Part shown: piece by piece, positions 25,289 to 35,914 of the stretch
How positions within the stretch are numbered: the stretch's first letter is position 1
Layout of the letters: every line of letters begins with the position of its first letter
Source of the DNA: Variovorax sp. RA8
Lineage (GTDB): Bacteria; Pseudomonadota; Gammaproteobacteria; Burkholderiales; Burkholderiaceae_C
DNA length: 64,000 nucleotides
Assembly (NCBI RefSeq): GCF_901827175.1
Contig: NZ_LR594662.1
Span: 310,001-374,000, forward strand
Direction: 5' to 3'
The notes under the pieces: generated by a model
The model's database searches: none
What the model was told of the DNA's origin: nothing
Seen by the model: the letters and a program-made list of their open reading frames with translations, nothing else
Translations under genes and position numbers: made by a program

Positions 25289-27730
25289 ATGAAACCCGGC
25301 GGCCTCCAAACCAGTCTCCAGCTTCACATCGACAGCCCTCGCGCCAACTCGAAGAGCCTGGCCGGAGAAGTGACGCCCCGACGCGTCAAGCTTGTCAAAC
25401 AGTCGGCTGCCTTTTTCGACAGGCCGGCCGCGCGCCTCCCGGCCCGCAGGAACGCCGATGAAGCCGGCTTTCTCGATCACGTTGACGAACTCAAGGCGTC
25501 CGACCTGTTCCAGCCGGTGCCCGAGGACGACGCCGCGCAGCCGCGGGAGGCCAGGCAGGCTGTTTCCTTCGGAATCGACCCGGAGACGTTGAAGGAGCAA
25601 AGAGCAAACGGCGAGGCAACGTTTTCTCGGCACTACGACTTGGCAAAGCAGCGCGCGGAGAAAAAAGCCAGCAGCAAGCGCTACGAGAAAAGAGAGAAGA
25701 TCTTCGTCGGTCCTGGCGGCAAGTCTGGAGTGGAGCTCGAACTGGTCAGAACCAAGAAGACCAGAGTTCAGCGCTTCGCGGACTGGCAGACTGAAACAGG
25801 AGCATTGGTACAGACGACGCTCAATCGCACAGGCGAGCGTGTGCGCCAATTGGCCGACGCACCTCGCACCACCGGTAGCAACTACTTGAGCGCCAAGGGC
25901 ACGGAAGGACTGCTGACCGGCAACAAGACGCTGCTGCTAGATAACGCCGGGGCCGCGTATACCGGATTCGCGTACGCCAACCGCATTGTTGGCGTCACTA
26001 GCGGGGGGCTGGACCAGCCAGCCGTTGCGGCCGGTGCGGGCGTGGTAGGCAACACGCTGGGCCTCGTCGCGCCGGTGGTGGCGGCGGCAGGTGCAGTCGC
26101 CGCAACGGCCGTTGTCTCGTCGCTCATGAGCGAGCGGGACAAGGCAAAGGCGAGCCTGCTGCACTGTGTTCATGATGCCGCCCGCTACTACCAACACCTC
26201 GAAAGAGCCACCCCCGAGGAGGCGGACCTCTTCCTGGACTTCGACGAAGCCGGCCAAAAGCTGTTCGCTCCGACCCGGCGGGAACGCGCAGACATGGCTG
26301 CGGCCCAGGTGGGCGCCGCCAATCAGGCGGGTGTTCAACCCGTGGCTGCCTCCGCATTGGCAGCCACGGCGGTCACCGGCCTGGCCGCGCCCACGGTTGC
26401 GATGGCGGGCCCTGGCGCCGTCGTCTTGGCGCCGATGGCCGCTGCTGGTGCAGCCGTCGAAGTTCACAAAGGGCGGCTGGAACGCAGGAGCCTGGCGGAC
26501 CGGAGGCAGCAGGCCGAGCAGCGCAAGGTGGCCATGGGGAACGTCCTGGAGACCCATGCGGGGCATCCCGACTACGCACTCCTGTCCGGCATCGTGCAGG
26601 GCCTGGGCGGATGGCAGGGCCAGTTGATTCAGCAGGCGGAACGGGGGGACGTCTTCGCCGGAACTCACATCAGCACTGCGGGTGGGACCTTTGGCGGGAT
26701 GACGGCACTGGGAGCAGCTGGAGCTCTGGTCCTGGGCGGTGTTCTCGCCGCACCGTTGCTCGGTCCGGTGGCGGGAGTGGCTACCCTGCCTGGGCTCATA
26801 TGGGCAGGCGCATCAGCCCAGCGCAGCTATGAGCAACACCGGATCGAGCACAAGTCCAAATGGCGGCAGCGGGCCGCGCGTGCCCTGGCATTCGAAATGC
26901 CCCGCGAGGAACTGGAGCAGAAGCTGGCGGGGACGCACCCGAAGGGTTCTGGTCTGCACGTGAAGTTCCAGGAAGGCGAGTACCTGCCTGGAGAGGAGCA
27001 CTTCGCCGGCCGCCGTGAGATGGAGTTCCACGCCCCCAACAACGAGTACCTCGCACTTCACGCGCTGGCGCTTCGGGTGCAGGACTTGATCCTGAAGGAG
27101 GGCAGCTACGACTCCAAGTCCCCCTTCATTCAGCTCCTGCACGCCGTGGGCATCGACGCGGTCAGGCTGCTTGCCATCTGCAAGGCGGCCTCGGCCAAGC
27201 CGGCGAATGTGCAACTGGACTACATCAAGTCGAGAATCGCACCCCGGCTGGACATGAAGCTGCGAATGGAAGGCGAGCTTCAGCAGGAGGCCCTGCCCCA
27301 TGTGTCCCACTTTCTCGGACATTTTGATACGGCGTGGGAGACGGCGGCGCCGCCCATCTACATGGGGGATGACTCGACGCCCCTGCGCTCGTACTCGGCC
27401 GACCTGTATCCCGCAATTCACGAGGAACTGGCCAGGATCTATCCCGACCCTCAGGCAGGCTTGCAGGCTTTCGACACTGCCGTCGGGGCTTTCTTGGCAA
27501 AGGCGCAGGCGCGGAACCTTCCCGAGACCCCGTACTTGAAAATGCTGCAAGGCTTCGCGGACTATTCAAAACAGCGCCATGCGGCTCGTGAAAAGTTCGA
27601 CGGCCTCGTCAAGCGGGAGACCGAGCAAAAGAAGCGCGCCATGGAGAGAGAGATGGACGTTCTTGTCAAAGAGTTGGAAGGCTTCGCTCATAGGGACCAG
27701 GGCGCCGTGATCCCGTTGATACGGGGATGA
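25289..27730 (+). CDS. Candidate type III secretion substrate, 813 aa, hydrophobic hairpins
   Basis: An 813-residue protein I cannot assign to a known family. Its N-terminus (MKPGGLQTSLQLHIDSPRAN) is polar and Ser/Thr-rich without a Sec signal. Three Gly/Ala-rich hydrophobic stretches lie at about residues 244-279, 350-391 and 463-508, each long enough for a hairpin, separated by charged segments. The C-terminal 300 residues are soluble and end in a charged coiled-coil-like helix (KRETEQKKRAMEREMDVLVK). GAAAGGA precedes the ATG at 25289. Position directly behind two CesT-like chaperones makes it the likely client, perhaps a membrane-inserting effector. A toxin of another type is the alternative; no catalytic motif is seen. 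Confidence 0.55.
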   Translation: MKPGGLQTSLQLHIDSPRANSKSLAGEVTPRRVKLVKQSAAFFDRPAARLPARRNADEAGFLDHVDELKASDLFQPVPEDDAAQPREARQAVSFGIDPETLKEQRANGEATFSRHYDLAKQRAEKKASSKRYEKREKIFVGPGGKSGVELELVRTKKTRVQRFADWQTETGALVQTTLNRTGERVRQLADAPRTTGSNYLSAKGTEGLLTGNKTLLLDNAGAAYTGFAYANRIVGVTSGGLDQPAVAAGAGVVGNTLGLVAPVVAAAGAVAATAVVSSLMSERDKAKASLLHCVHDAARYYQHLERATPEEADLFLDFDEAGQKLFAPTRRERADMAAAQVGAANQAGVQPVAASALAATAVTGLAAPTVAMAGPGAVVLAPMAAAGAAVEVHKGRLERRSLADRRQQAEQRKVAMGNVLETHAGHPDYALLSGIVQGLGGWQGQLIQQAERGDVFAGTHISTAGGTFGGMTALGAAGALVLGGVLAAPLLGPVAGVATLPGLIWAGASAQRSYEQHRIEHKSKWRQRAARALAFEMPREELEQKLAGTHPKGSGLHVKFQEGEYLPGEEHFAGRREMEFHAPNNEYLALHALALRVQDLILKEGSYDSKSPFIQLLHAVGIDAVRLLAICKAASAKPANVQLDYIKSRIAPRLDMKLRMEGELQQEALPHVSHFLGHFDTAWETAAPPIYMGDDSTPLRSYSADLYPAIHEELARIYPDPQAGLQAFDTAVGAFLAKAQARNLPETPYLKMLQGFADYSKQRHAAREKFDGLVKRETEQKKRAMEREMDVLVKELEGFAHRDQGAVIPLIRG

Positions 27731-27913
27731 GAGCCCAGCGCCTCGGGGGCGCATAGCCGCCGAGCGGCAGGGCCGATGGCAAAGCGCTGTTGCATGTGCG
27801 GCACGCGCCTTGCTTTGCATGTCCCTGCCGGCGCCTGCGCAGGGTGCCCGACGAGCCCTAATGCACCTGAACTGAGCGCGCGACGTCATGAAGATGTGCC
27901 TGTTTGGGGTTTG

Positions 27914-27927
27914 CCTGTATATACAGG
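27914..27927. promoter_or_regulatory. HutC operator, perfect 14-base palindrome
   Basis: CCTGTATATACAGG lies 87 bases before the first gene of the hut operon. The half-site CTGTAT matches the TGTATA core of HutC operators, and a second similar site precedes hutH. HutC, encoded within this operon, normally binds such sites and releases them with urocanate. The surrounding gap (27731-28014) shows no other feature. Confidence 0.8.
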
Positions 27928-28014
27928 TGCATCGCGGGCCGGCAACATCCCTGCTTGCCGCGTATGTCACGCCGGGCGAGCCAGGCTTTTACGAACGCAA
28001 CAGGAGTACCTCAG

Positions 28015-28977
28015 ATGACCAACCCCCTCGCCAAAACCGCCTCGCTGCTCGCAGCCGCCCTCTGCGCCGCAGGCATGGCAGGCGCCCACGCCCAGGAAAG
28101 CAAGATCGCCCTCGGAATGTCCGGCTGGACCGGCTTCGCGCCGCTCTCGCTGGCCGACAAGGCCGGCATTTTCAAGAAGAACGGCCTCGACGTGGAGATC
28201 AAGATGATCCCGCAGAAGGACCGCCACCTGGCCCTGGCCTCCGGCGCCATCCAGTGCGCGGCCACCACCGTCGAGACGCACGTGGCCTGGAACGCCAACG
28301 GCGTGCCCATCGTGCAGATCTTCCAGATGGACAAGTCCTACGGTGCAGACGGCATCGTGGTGCGCAACGACGTCAAGTCCTTCGCCGACCTCAAGGGCAA
28401 GACCATCGGCGTGAGCGCGCCCGGCACCGCCCCCTTCTTCGGCCTGGCCTGGATGCTGAGCAAGAACGGCATGACGCTCAAGGACGTGAAGACCGTCTCG
28501 CTCGAGCCGCAGCCTGCCGCCCAGGCCTTCGTCGCCGGCCAGAACGACGCCGCCATGACCTACGAGCCCTACCTCTCCACCGTGCGTGCCAACCCGCAGG
28601 CCGGCAAGATCCTCGCCACCACGCTGGACTACCCGATGGTGATGGACACCGTGGGCTGCGCGCCCACCTGGCTGAAGGCCAACGCCAAGGCCGCGCAGGC
28701 CCTGACCAATTCCTACTTCGAGGCGCTCGAGATGATCAAGAGCGATCCGGCCAAGGCCAACGAGCTGATGGGCTCGGCGGTCAAGCAGAGCGGCGAGCAG
28801 TTCGCCAAATCTTCGGCCTACCTGCGCTGGCAGGACAGGGCGGCCAACCAGAAGTTCTTCGCGGGCGAGCTCACCCAGTTCATGAAGGACTCGGTCCCGA
28901 TCCTGCTGGAGGCCGGCGTGATCCGCAAGGCGCCCGAGGACCTCTCGGCGACCTTCGACGCGAGCTTCATCAAGTAA
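28015..28977 (+). CDS. ABC transporter substrate-binding protein (NitT/TauT type)
   Basis: A 320-residue periplasmic binding protein with a signal peptide ending AGAHAQ-ES. It has the NitT/TauT/SsuA fold features: GWTGFAPLSLADKAGIFKKNGLDVEIK, DGIVVRNDVKSFADLKGKTIGVSAPGTAPFF and NDAAMTYEPYLS. AGGAG precedes the ATG at 28015. It opens an operon with its permease and ATPase followed by hutC, hutH and hutU, so histidine, urocanate or a related imidazole is the probable ligand. The family is not normally histidine-specific, so ligand identity is inferred from context. Confidence 0.88.
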   Translation: MTNPLAKTASLLAAALCAAGMAGAHAQESKIALGMSGWTGFAPLSLADKAGIFKKNGLDVEIKMIPQKDRHLALASGAIQCAATTVETHVAWNANGVPIVQIFQMDKSYGADGIVVRNDVKSFADLKGKTIGVSAPGTAPFFGLAWMLSKNGMTLKDVKTVSLEPQPAAQAFVAGQNDAAMTYEPYLSTVRANPQAGKILATTLDYPMVMDTVGCAPTWLKANAKAAQALTNSYFEALEMIKSDPAKANELMGSAVKQSGEQFAKSSAYLRWQDRAANQKFFAGELTQFMKDSVPILLEAGVIRKAPEDLSATFDASFIK

Positions 28978-29011
28978 GAGCGCCGCGCACGAACCTGCCC
29001 GGGCCACTGCC

Positions 29012-29872
29012 ATGCAAGCGACCACCGCCGTCTCCGCCGCTGCGCCTGCAGCACCCGCCGCCATCCCGGCCACGGCAGCGCCCCGACAGCGCCGCGGCAT
29101 GGCGCCGCTCGAGCCTGTCAGCCCCCGTGCGCGTTGGATGCTGGGCCTGGGCTTCTTCGTCCTGTTCTTCGCGGTCTGGGCCGCCTTCACGCTCGGCGGC
29201 TTCGTGCCGCCGACCTTCCTCGCGAGCCCGGTGACGATGGTGAAGGAGGGCTACGGCCTCTTTACCGAATTCAACTTCATCCACGACATCGGCATGACGG
29301 TGTGGCGCGTGGTCGGCGGCTTCGTGCTCGCGGCGATCGTCGCGGTGCCGCTGGGCATCGCGATGGGCGCCTACAAGCCCATCGAGGCCTTCTTCGAACC
29401 CTTCGTCTCCTTCTGCCGCTACCTGCCGGCCTCGGCCTTCATCCCGCTGCTCATCCTGTGGGCCGGCATCGGCGAGGCGCAGAAGCTGCTGGTGATCTTC
29501 ATCGGCTCGGTGTTCCAGATCACGCTGATGGTGGCCGTCACCGTGGGCAGCGCGCGGCGTGACCTGGTGGAGGCGGCCTACACGCTGGGCGCCAACAGCC
29601 GCGGCATCGTGGCGCGCGTGCTGATCCCGGGCGCCGCGCCGGGCATCGCCGAGACCCTGCGGCTGGTGCTGGGCTGGGCCTGGACCTACGTGATCGTGGC
29701 CGAGCTGATCGGCTCCTCATCGGGCATCGGCCACATGATCACCGACAGCCAGGCGCTGCTCAACACCGGCCAGATCATCTTCGGGATCATCGTCATCGGC
29801 GTGATCGGATTGGTCTCGGACTTCGTCTTCAAGTTCATCAACCGCCGTCTGTTCGCCTGGAGCACCCTGTGA
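29012..29872 (+). CDS. ABC transporter permease (SsuC/TauC type)
   Basis: A 286-residue inner-membrane permease with an unusually Ala/Pro-rich cytoplasmic N-terminus of about 40 residues before the first helix (WMLGLGFFVLFFAVWAAF). The BPD_transp_1 domain contains the EAA-loop region (DLVEAAYTLGANSRGIVARVLIPGAAPGI) that contacts the ATPase. Stop TGA overlaps the ATG of the next gene. It forms the importer with the genes on both sides, in the hut operon. Confidence 0.9.
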   Translation: MQATTAVSAAAPAAPAAIPATAAPRQRRGMAPLEPVSPRARWMLGLGFFVLFFAVWAAFTLGGFVPPTFLASPVTMVKEGYGLFTEFNFIHDIGMTVWRVVGGFVLAAIVAVPLGIAMGAYKPIEAFFEPFVSFCRYLPASAFIPLLILWAGIGEAQKLLVIFIGSVFQITLMVAVTVGSARRDLVEAAYTLGANSRGIVARVLIPGAAPGIAETLRLVLGWAWTYVIVAELIGSSSGIGHMITDSQALLNTGQIIFGIIVIGVIGLVSDFVFKFINRRLFAWSTL

Positions 29873-30654
29873 TGCAAAGCCAGCTTTCGATCCGCGGCGT
29901 GTCCCGCACCTTCACCGGCAACCGCGGCCAGCGTACGCAGGCCCTGCTGCCCATCGACTTCGAGGTGCGCGAGAACGACTTCGTCACCGTCCTCGGCCCG
30001 TCCGGCTGCGGCAAGTCCACGCTGCTGCGCATCGTGGCCGGGCTGGACCACCCGAGCGAGGGCCGCGTGCTCCTGGACGGCCAGCCCATCGAAGGGCCGG
30101 GCGCCGACCGCGGCATGGTGTTCCAGAGCTACACGCTCTTCCCTTGGCTCACCATCGCGCAGAACATCCGCTTCGGCCTGCGCGAGCGTGGCATGGGCGA
30201 GGCCGAGCAGAAGGAGCGCAGCGACTACTTCATTGCGAAGGTCGGCCTGCGCGGCTTCGAGAGCCACTACCCCAAGCAGCTCTCGGGCGGCATGCAGCAG
30301 CGCACCGCGATCGCGCGCGCGCTCGCCAACGACCCCAAGATCCTGCTGCTGGACGAGCCCTTCGGCGCCCTCGACAACCAGACCCGCGTGCTGATGCAGG
30401 AGCTGCTTCTGGGCATCTGGGAGTCGGCGCAGAAGACCGTGCTCTTCGTCACCCACGACATCGACGAAGCCATCTTCATGGCCAACCGCGTCGCGGTGTT
30501 CAGCGCGAGGCCGGGCCGCATCAAGAGCGAGATCGCGGTCGACTTCCCGCATCCGCGCCACTACACCATCAAGACCTCGCCCGAGTTCATGGAGATCAAG
30601 GCGCGCCTGACCGAGGAGATCCGCGCCGAGTCCATGGCCGCGGCCGAACACTGA
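29872..30654 (+). CDS. ABC transporter ATP-binding protein
   Basis: A 260-residue NitT/TauT-type ATPase. Walker A is GPSGCGKST (about residue 43), the Q-loop MVFQSYTLFPW follows, the signature is LSGGMQQRTAIARAL and Walker B is LLLDEPFGALD with the H-loop in FVTHDIDEA. The ATG at 29872 overlaps the permease stop in TGATG; a GTG one codon earlier is an alternative. It energises the importer encoded by the two preceding genes. Confidence 0.93.
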   Translation: MQSQLSIRGVSRTFTGNRGQRTQALLPIDFEVRENDFVTVLGPSGCGKSTLLRIVAGLDHPSEGRVLLDGQPIEGPGADRGMVFQSYTLFPWLTIAQNIRFGLRERGMGEAEQKERSDYFIAKVGLRGFESHYPKQLSGGMQQRTAIARALANDPKILLLDEPFGALDNQTRVLMQELLLGIWESAQKTVLFVTHDIDEAIFMANRVAVFSARPGRIKSEIAVDFPHPRHYTIKTSPEFMEIKARLTEEIRAESMAAAEH

Positions 30655-30665
30655 AGAACGAAGAC

Positions 30666-31451
30666 ATGACCACCAGTGCCAAGCAACGCAGCAGCACGAC
30701 CGCGCAAAGATCGGCGGCGCCGGCGCAGCCTGCGCTGGCGCTCTATGAGCAGGTCAAGTCCTTCATCACCCACAAGATCCAGGACGGCTCCTGGCCCGCC
30801 GGCCATCGCCTGCCTTCGGAAAGCGAACTGGTGGCGAAGTTCGGCGTGGCGCGCATGACGGTCAACCGCGCGCTGCGCGAGCTGATGGAGCAGGGCCGCA
30901 TCGTGCGCGTGGCGGGCGTGGGCAGCTTCGTGGCCGAGGACAAGCCGCAGTCCACGCTGCTGCAGATCGCCAACATCGCGAGCGAGATCCGCGCGCGCGG
31001 CCACGACTACCGCTGCAAGTTCCTCGTGGCCGAGCGCATCGCGGCCTCGCCCGACGTGGCCGTGTGGCTGGACCTGCGGCCCGGCGAGTCGGTGTTCCAC
31101 ACCGTGTGCCTGCACCTGGAGAACAACCTCCCCGTGCAGTTGGAAGACCGCCACGTCAACCCGCGCATGGTGCCCGCCTTCCTCGAGCAGGACTTCTCTG
31201 CCACCTCGCCCAGCGAGTACCTGGTGCGCAACGTGCCCTTCGACCAGATCGAGCACGTGGTCGACGCCGTGCTGCCCACGCCCGAGCAGGCCGAGCGGCT
31301 CGACATGCCGTCCAGCGACCCCTGCCTGCTGCTGACGCGGCGCACCTGGTCGCGCAGCACCCCCGTAACCATGGTGCGCTGCCTGCATCCAGCCTCGCGC
31401 TACCGGCTGGGCAGCCGCTTCCGCGCGGACGGCAACCCGAGCTTCGGCTGA
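30666..31451 (+). CDS. hutC: Histidine utilization repressor HutC
   Basis: A 261-residue GntR-family repressor. The winged helix (LALYEQVKSFITHKIQDGSW, LPSESELVAKFGVARMTVNRALREL) spans residues about 22-85, followed by a UTRA domain with NIASEIRARGHDYRCKFLV and PVQLEDRHVNPRMVP, both characteristic of HutC. HutC responds to urocanate, the HutH product. It is embedded between the ABC importer genes and hutH, and CTTGTATA-type operators stand before the first gene and before hutH. It therefore likely governs the whole cluster and itself. Confidence 0.92.
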   Translation: MTTSAKQRSSTTAQRSAAPAQPALALYEQVKSFITHKIQDGSWPAGHRLPSESELVAKFGVARMTVNRALRELMEQGRIVRVAGVGSFVAEDKPQSTLLQIANIASEIRARGHDYRCKFLVAERIAASPDVAVWLDLRPGESVFHTVCLHLENNLPVQLEDRHVNPRMVPAFLEQDFSATSPSEYLVRNVPFDQIEHVVDAVLPTPEQAERLDMPSSDPCLLLTRRTWSRSTPVTMVRCLHPASRYRLGSRFRADGNPSFG

Positions 31452-31492
31452 ACGAAGGCCGCCGAACCCGGATTTCGCTTCGCACGCACCTA

Positions 31493-31506
31493 CTTGTATA
31501 GACAGG
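31493..31506. promoter_or_regulatory. HutC operator before hutH
   Basis: CTTGTATAGACAGG is a near copy of the upstream palindrome CCTGTATATACAGG. It ends nine bases before the hutH ATG and so overlaps the ribosome site region. Bound HutC here would block both initiation of a local transcript and read-through; which applies is open. Confidence 0.75.
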
Positions 31507-31514
31507 ACTCATCG

Positions 31515-33149
31515 ATGGACAACGCTTCCCTCTCCACCGCACCGCTGCTGCTCACGCCCGGCGAGGTGGAGCTTGCCGCGCTGCGGCGCGTTCATGCCGG
31601 CGGCGTGCAACTCGCCCTCGACCCCGCGGCGCGCGCGGGCCTGCTGGCTGCGCAAGCAACCGTGCGCCAGATCGTCGATGCCGGCGAGGTGGTCTACGGC
31701 ATCAACACCGGCTTCGGCAAGCTCGCGCAGACCATCATCCCGCACGAGCGCCTGGCCGAGCTGCAGCGTAACCTGGTGCTCTCGCACAGCGCCGGCACCG
31801 GCGCGCCGCTGCCCGACGGCGTGGTGCGCCTGGTGCTCGCCACCAAGGCCGTGAGCCTGGCGCGTGGCCACTCGGGCATCGCGCCCGAGATCGTGGATGC
31901 GCTGATCGCGCTGCACAACGCCGGCCTGCTGCCTCTGATCCCGTCGAAGGGCTCGGTCGGTGCCTCGGGCGACCTCGCGCCGCTGGCCCACCTGGCCTGC
32001 GTGCTGATCGGCGAGGGTCAGGTCACGACGCCCGAGGGCGCGGTGATCGGCGGCGCGGAGGCGCTCTCGCGCATCAGCCTCGAGCCCTTCGTGCTCGGCC
32101 CCAAGGAAGGCCTGGCCTTGCTCAACGGCACGCAGGTGTCGACCGCGCTGGCGCTGGCCGGCCTCTTCGGCGCCGAGGACGTGTTCGCGGCCGGGCTCAT
32201 GGCCGGCGCGCTGTCGCTCGAGGCGATCCAGGGTTCGATCAAGCCCTTCGACGCGCGCATCCATGCGGCGCGCGGCCAGCCGGGTCAGATCGCGGTCGCG
32301 GCCGCGGTGCGCACGCTGCTCGAGGGCAGCGAGATCATCCCCTCGCATGCCGACTGCGGCCGCGTGCAGGACCCGTATTCCGTCCGCTGTGTGCCGCAGG
32401 TCATGGGCGCCTGCCTCGACAACCTTGTGCACGCGGCGCGCGTGCTGCGCATCGAAGCCAATGCGGCCTCCGACAACCCGCTGGTCTTCGACAACGGCGA
32501 CGTCATCTCCGGCGGCAACTTCCACGCCGAGCCCGTGGCCTTTGCGGCCGACATCATCGCGCTGGCCGTGGCCGAGATCGGCGCCATCAGCGAGCGCCGC
32601 ATGGCCCTGCTGCTGGACAGCGGCCTGTCGGGCCTGCCGGCCTTCCTGGTGCGCGATGGCGGCGTCAACTCCGGCTTCATGATCGCGCAGGTCACGGCCG
32701 CATCGCTCGCCTCCGAGAACAAGTCGCTTGCCCATCCGGCGAGCGTGGACAGCCTGCCCACTTCTGCGAACCAGGAAGACCACGTGTCGATGGCCACCTT
32801 CGCCGCGCGGCGACTCGCCGAGATGGTGCAGAACACCGCGGTGATCGTGGGCATCGAGGCCATGGCCGCCGCGCAAGGTATCGAGCTGAAGCGTGGCAGC
32901 ATGGCCCCCACGCTCGGCACTGGCGTGTCCTCGCTGCCCCCCGAGGGGGCGCAGCCCGCCTTGGGTCGGCCCGGCGGCGGTCTGAAGAGTTCGCCCCTGC
33001 TCGAAGCCGAGTTCACCGCCATCCGCCAGCGCGTCGCCTTCATCGACCAGGACCACTTCATCGCCACCGACATCGAGGCCATGCGCCAGTGGGCGCGCCG
33101 CAGCGATTGGCCCGCCACCCTGCTGGACATCCTCCCCAGCCGCCCCTGA
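31515..33149 (+). CDS. hutH: Histidine ammonia-lyase with in-frame repeat insertion
   Basis: Converts L-histidine to trans-urocanate and ammonia, the first step of histidine catabolism. The MIO prosthetic group forms from the Ala-Ser-Gly of [16 protein letters not shown] (about residue 152); the tyrosine of [10 protein letters not shown] is also present. The length, 544 residues, exceeds the usual 505-515. The excess is a block of about 27 residues at about 461-488 ([20 protein letters not shown] and on), between IELK and [11 protein letters not shown], which is encoded by a palindromic GC-rich repeat. The reading frame stays open. The start at 31515 follows the operator directly. Confidence 0.93.
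   Translation: MDNASLSTAPLLLTPGEVELAALRRVHAGGVQLALDPAARAGLLAAQATVRQIVDAGEVVYGINTGFGKLAQTIIPHERLAELQRNLVLSHSAGTGAPLPDGVVRLVLATKAVSLARGHSGIAPEIVDALIALHNAGLLPLIPSKGSVGASGDLAPLAHLACVLIGEGQVTTPEGAVIGGAEALSRISLEPFVLGPKEGLALLNGTQVSTALALAGLFGAEDVFAAGLMAGALSLEAIQGSIKPFDARIHAARGQPGQIAVAAAVRTLLEGSEIIPSHADCGRVQDPYSVRCVPQVMGACLDNLVHAARVLRIEANAASDNPLVFDNGDVISGGNFHAEPVAFAADIIALAVAEIGAISERRMALLLDSGLSGLPAFLVRDGGVNSGFMIAQVTAASLASENKSLAHPASVDSLPTSANQEDHVSMATFAARRLAEMVQNTAVIVGIEAMAAAQGIELKRGSMAPTLGTGVSSLPPEGAQPALGRPGGGLKSSPLLEAEFTAIRQRVAFIDQDHFIATDIEAMRQWARRSDWPATLLDILPSRP
32902..32981. repeat. GC-rich REP-like palindromic element inside hutH
   Basis: Contains a GCCCCC-CGA-GGGGGC hairpin (32936-32950) followed by the segment CTTGGGTCGGCCCGGCGG. 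I recall this combination as a dispersed intergenic repeat in Comamonadaceae genomes. Here it lies within a coding region and is translated in frame. No second copy was noticed in the window. Confidence 0.6.
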
Positions 33150-33176
33150 ATCCCGCCAACGAAAGGACATGCCGCC

Positions 33177-34898
<1,722 letters not shown>

Positions 34899-34908
34899 GC
34901 CCAACCCC

Positions 34909-35910
34909 ATGTCCGAGATCTACCTGCACTATCTGAACCACCTCGACGTCCAGGCACTGGCGATGACCGATGCCGAGATCGTCGCCGCCGTCGAGGCCGG
35001 CCTGCTCGCGCAAGGCCGCGGCGAGACCACCATCGAGCCACGCATGCACCTCGTGCCCGAGAAGGACTACCCGGGCCACTTCAACGTGCTGCGCGGCTAC
35101 GTGCGGCCGCTCGGCGTCGCGGGCGTGAAGGTGGTGGGCGACTTCTACCGCAACTACGAACAAGGCCTGCCCTCGGAACTGGCGCTGCTCAACCTCTTCG
35201 ATCCGAAGAACGGCGTGCCGGTGGCCATCATCGACGCCTCCGACATCACCGACATGCGCACCGGCGCGGTGACCGCCATCGGCGCCAAGCACCTCGCGCG
35301 CAAGGACTCGAAGATCCTCGGCCACATCGGCGCGCGCGGCACCTCGTACTGGAACGTGCGCCTGCTGCATTCGATCTTCCACTTCGACGAGATCCGCGTG
35401 CACTCGCGCCGGCCCGAGAGCCGCGAGAAGTTCGCCGCCCGGCTGGAACGCGACCTCGGCACGAAGATCACCGTCACCGAGGACTGGGAGTCCTGCGTGC
35501 GCGGCGCCGACATCGTGGTCGAGGCCTCGCGCCTGGAGAAGCCCACGCCGATGCTCAAGACCGAGTGGATCAAGAAGGGCGCCTGCGTCATTCCCTACGG
35601 CACCATGAGCGCGGTCGAGCTCTCGCTCACCGACATCATGGACAAGATGGTCATGGACGACTGGGGCCAGGCCAAGGCCGGTCCGCTCGGCGCGCTGCGC
35701 GCGCACGTCGACAGCGGAAAGCTCTCCGAGCAGACGCTGCACGCCGAGCTGGGCCAGATCGTCGCGGGGCTCAAGCCCGGGCGCGAGAGCGAGGACGAGA
35801 CCAACCTCTTCTGGCACCGCGGCCTCTCGCTGTCGGACATCGCGCTCGGCTCGGCCATGCTCGAGAAGGCCAAGCGCATGGGGCTCGGCCAGCAGCTTCG
35901 CTTCCGCTGA
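34909..35910 (+). CDS. Ornithine cyclodeaminase/mu-crystallin family protein
   Basis: A 333-residue NAD(P)-dependent protein of the ornithine cyclodeaminase family. The substrate-side block HFNVLRGYVRPLGVAGVKVV and the DASDITDMRTGAVTAIGAKHLA helix fit the family; the nucleotide loop reads GHIGARGTSYWNV, a variant of the usual GxGxxA form. Members act as cyclodeaminases, amino acid or imine dehydrogenases, so a specific reaction is not assignable. Its insertion between hutU and hutD, with ten bases after hutU, suggests a role with a histidine-derived or related amine compound. Confidence 0.8.
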   Translation: MSEIYLHYLNHLDVQALAMTDAEIVAAVEAGLLAQGRGETTIEPRMHLVPEKDYPGHFNVLRGYVRPLGVAGVKVVGDFYRNYEQGLPSELALLNLFDPKNGVPVAIIDASDITDMRTGAVTAIGAKHLARKDSKILGHIGARGTSYWNVRLLHSIFHFDEIRVHSRRPESREKFAARLERDLGTKITVTEDWESCVRGADIVVEASRLEKPTPMLKTEWIKKGACVIPYGTMSAVELSLTDIMDKMVMDDWGQAKAGPLGALRAHVDSGKLSEQTLHAELGQIVAGLKPGRESEDETNLFWHRGLSLSDIALGSAMLEKAKRMGLGQQLRFR

Positions 35911-35914
35911 CGCC

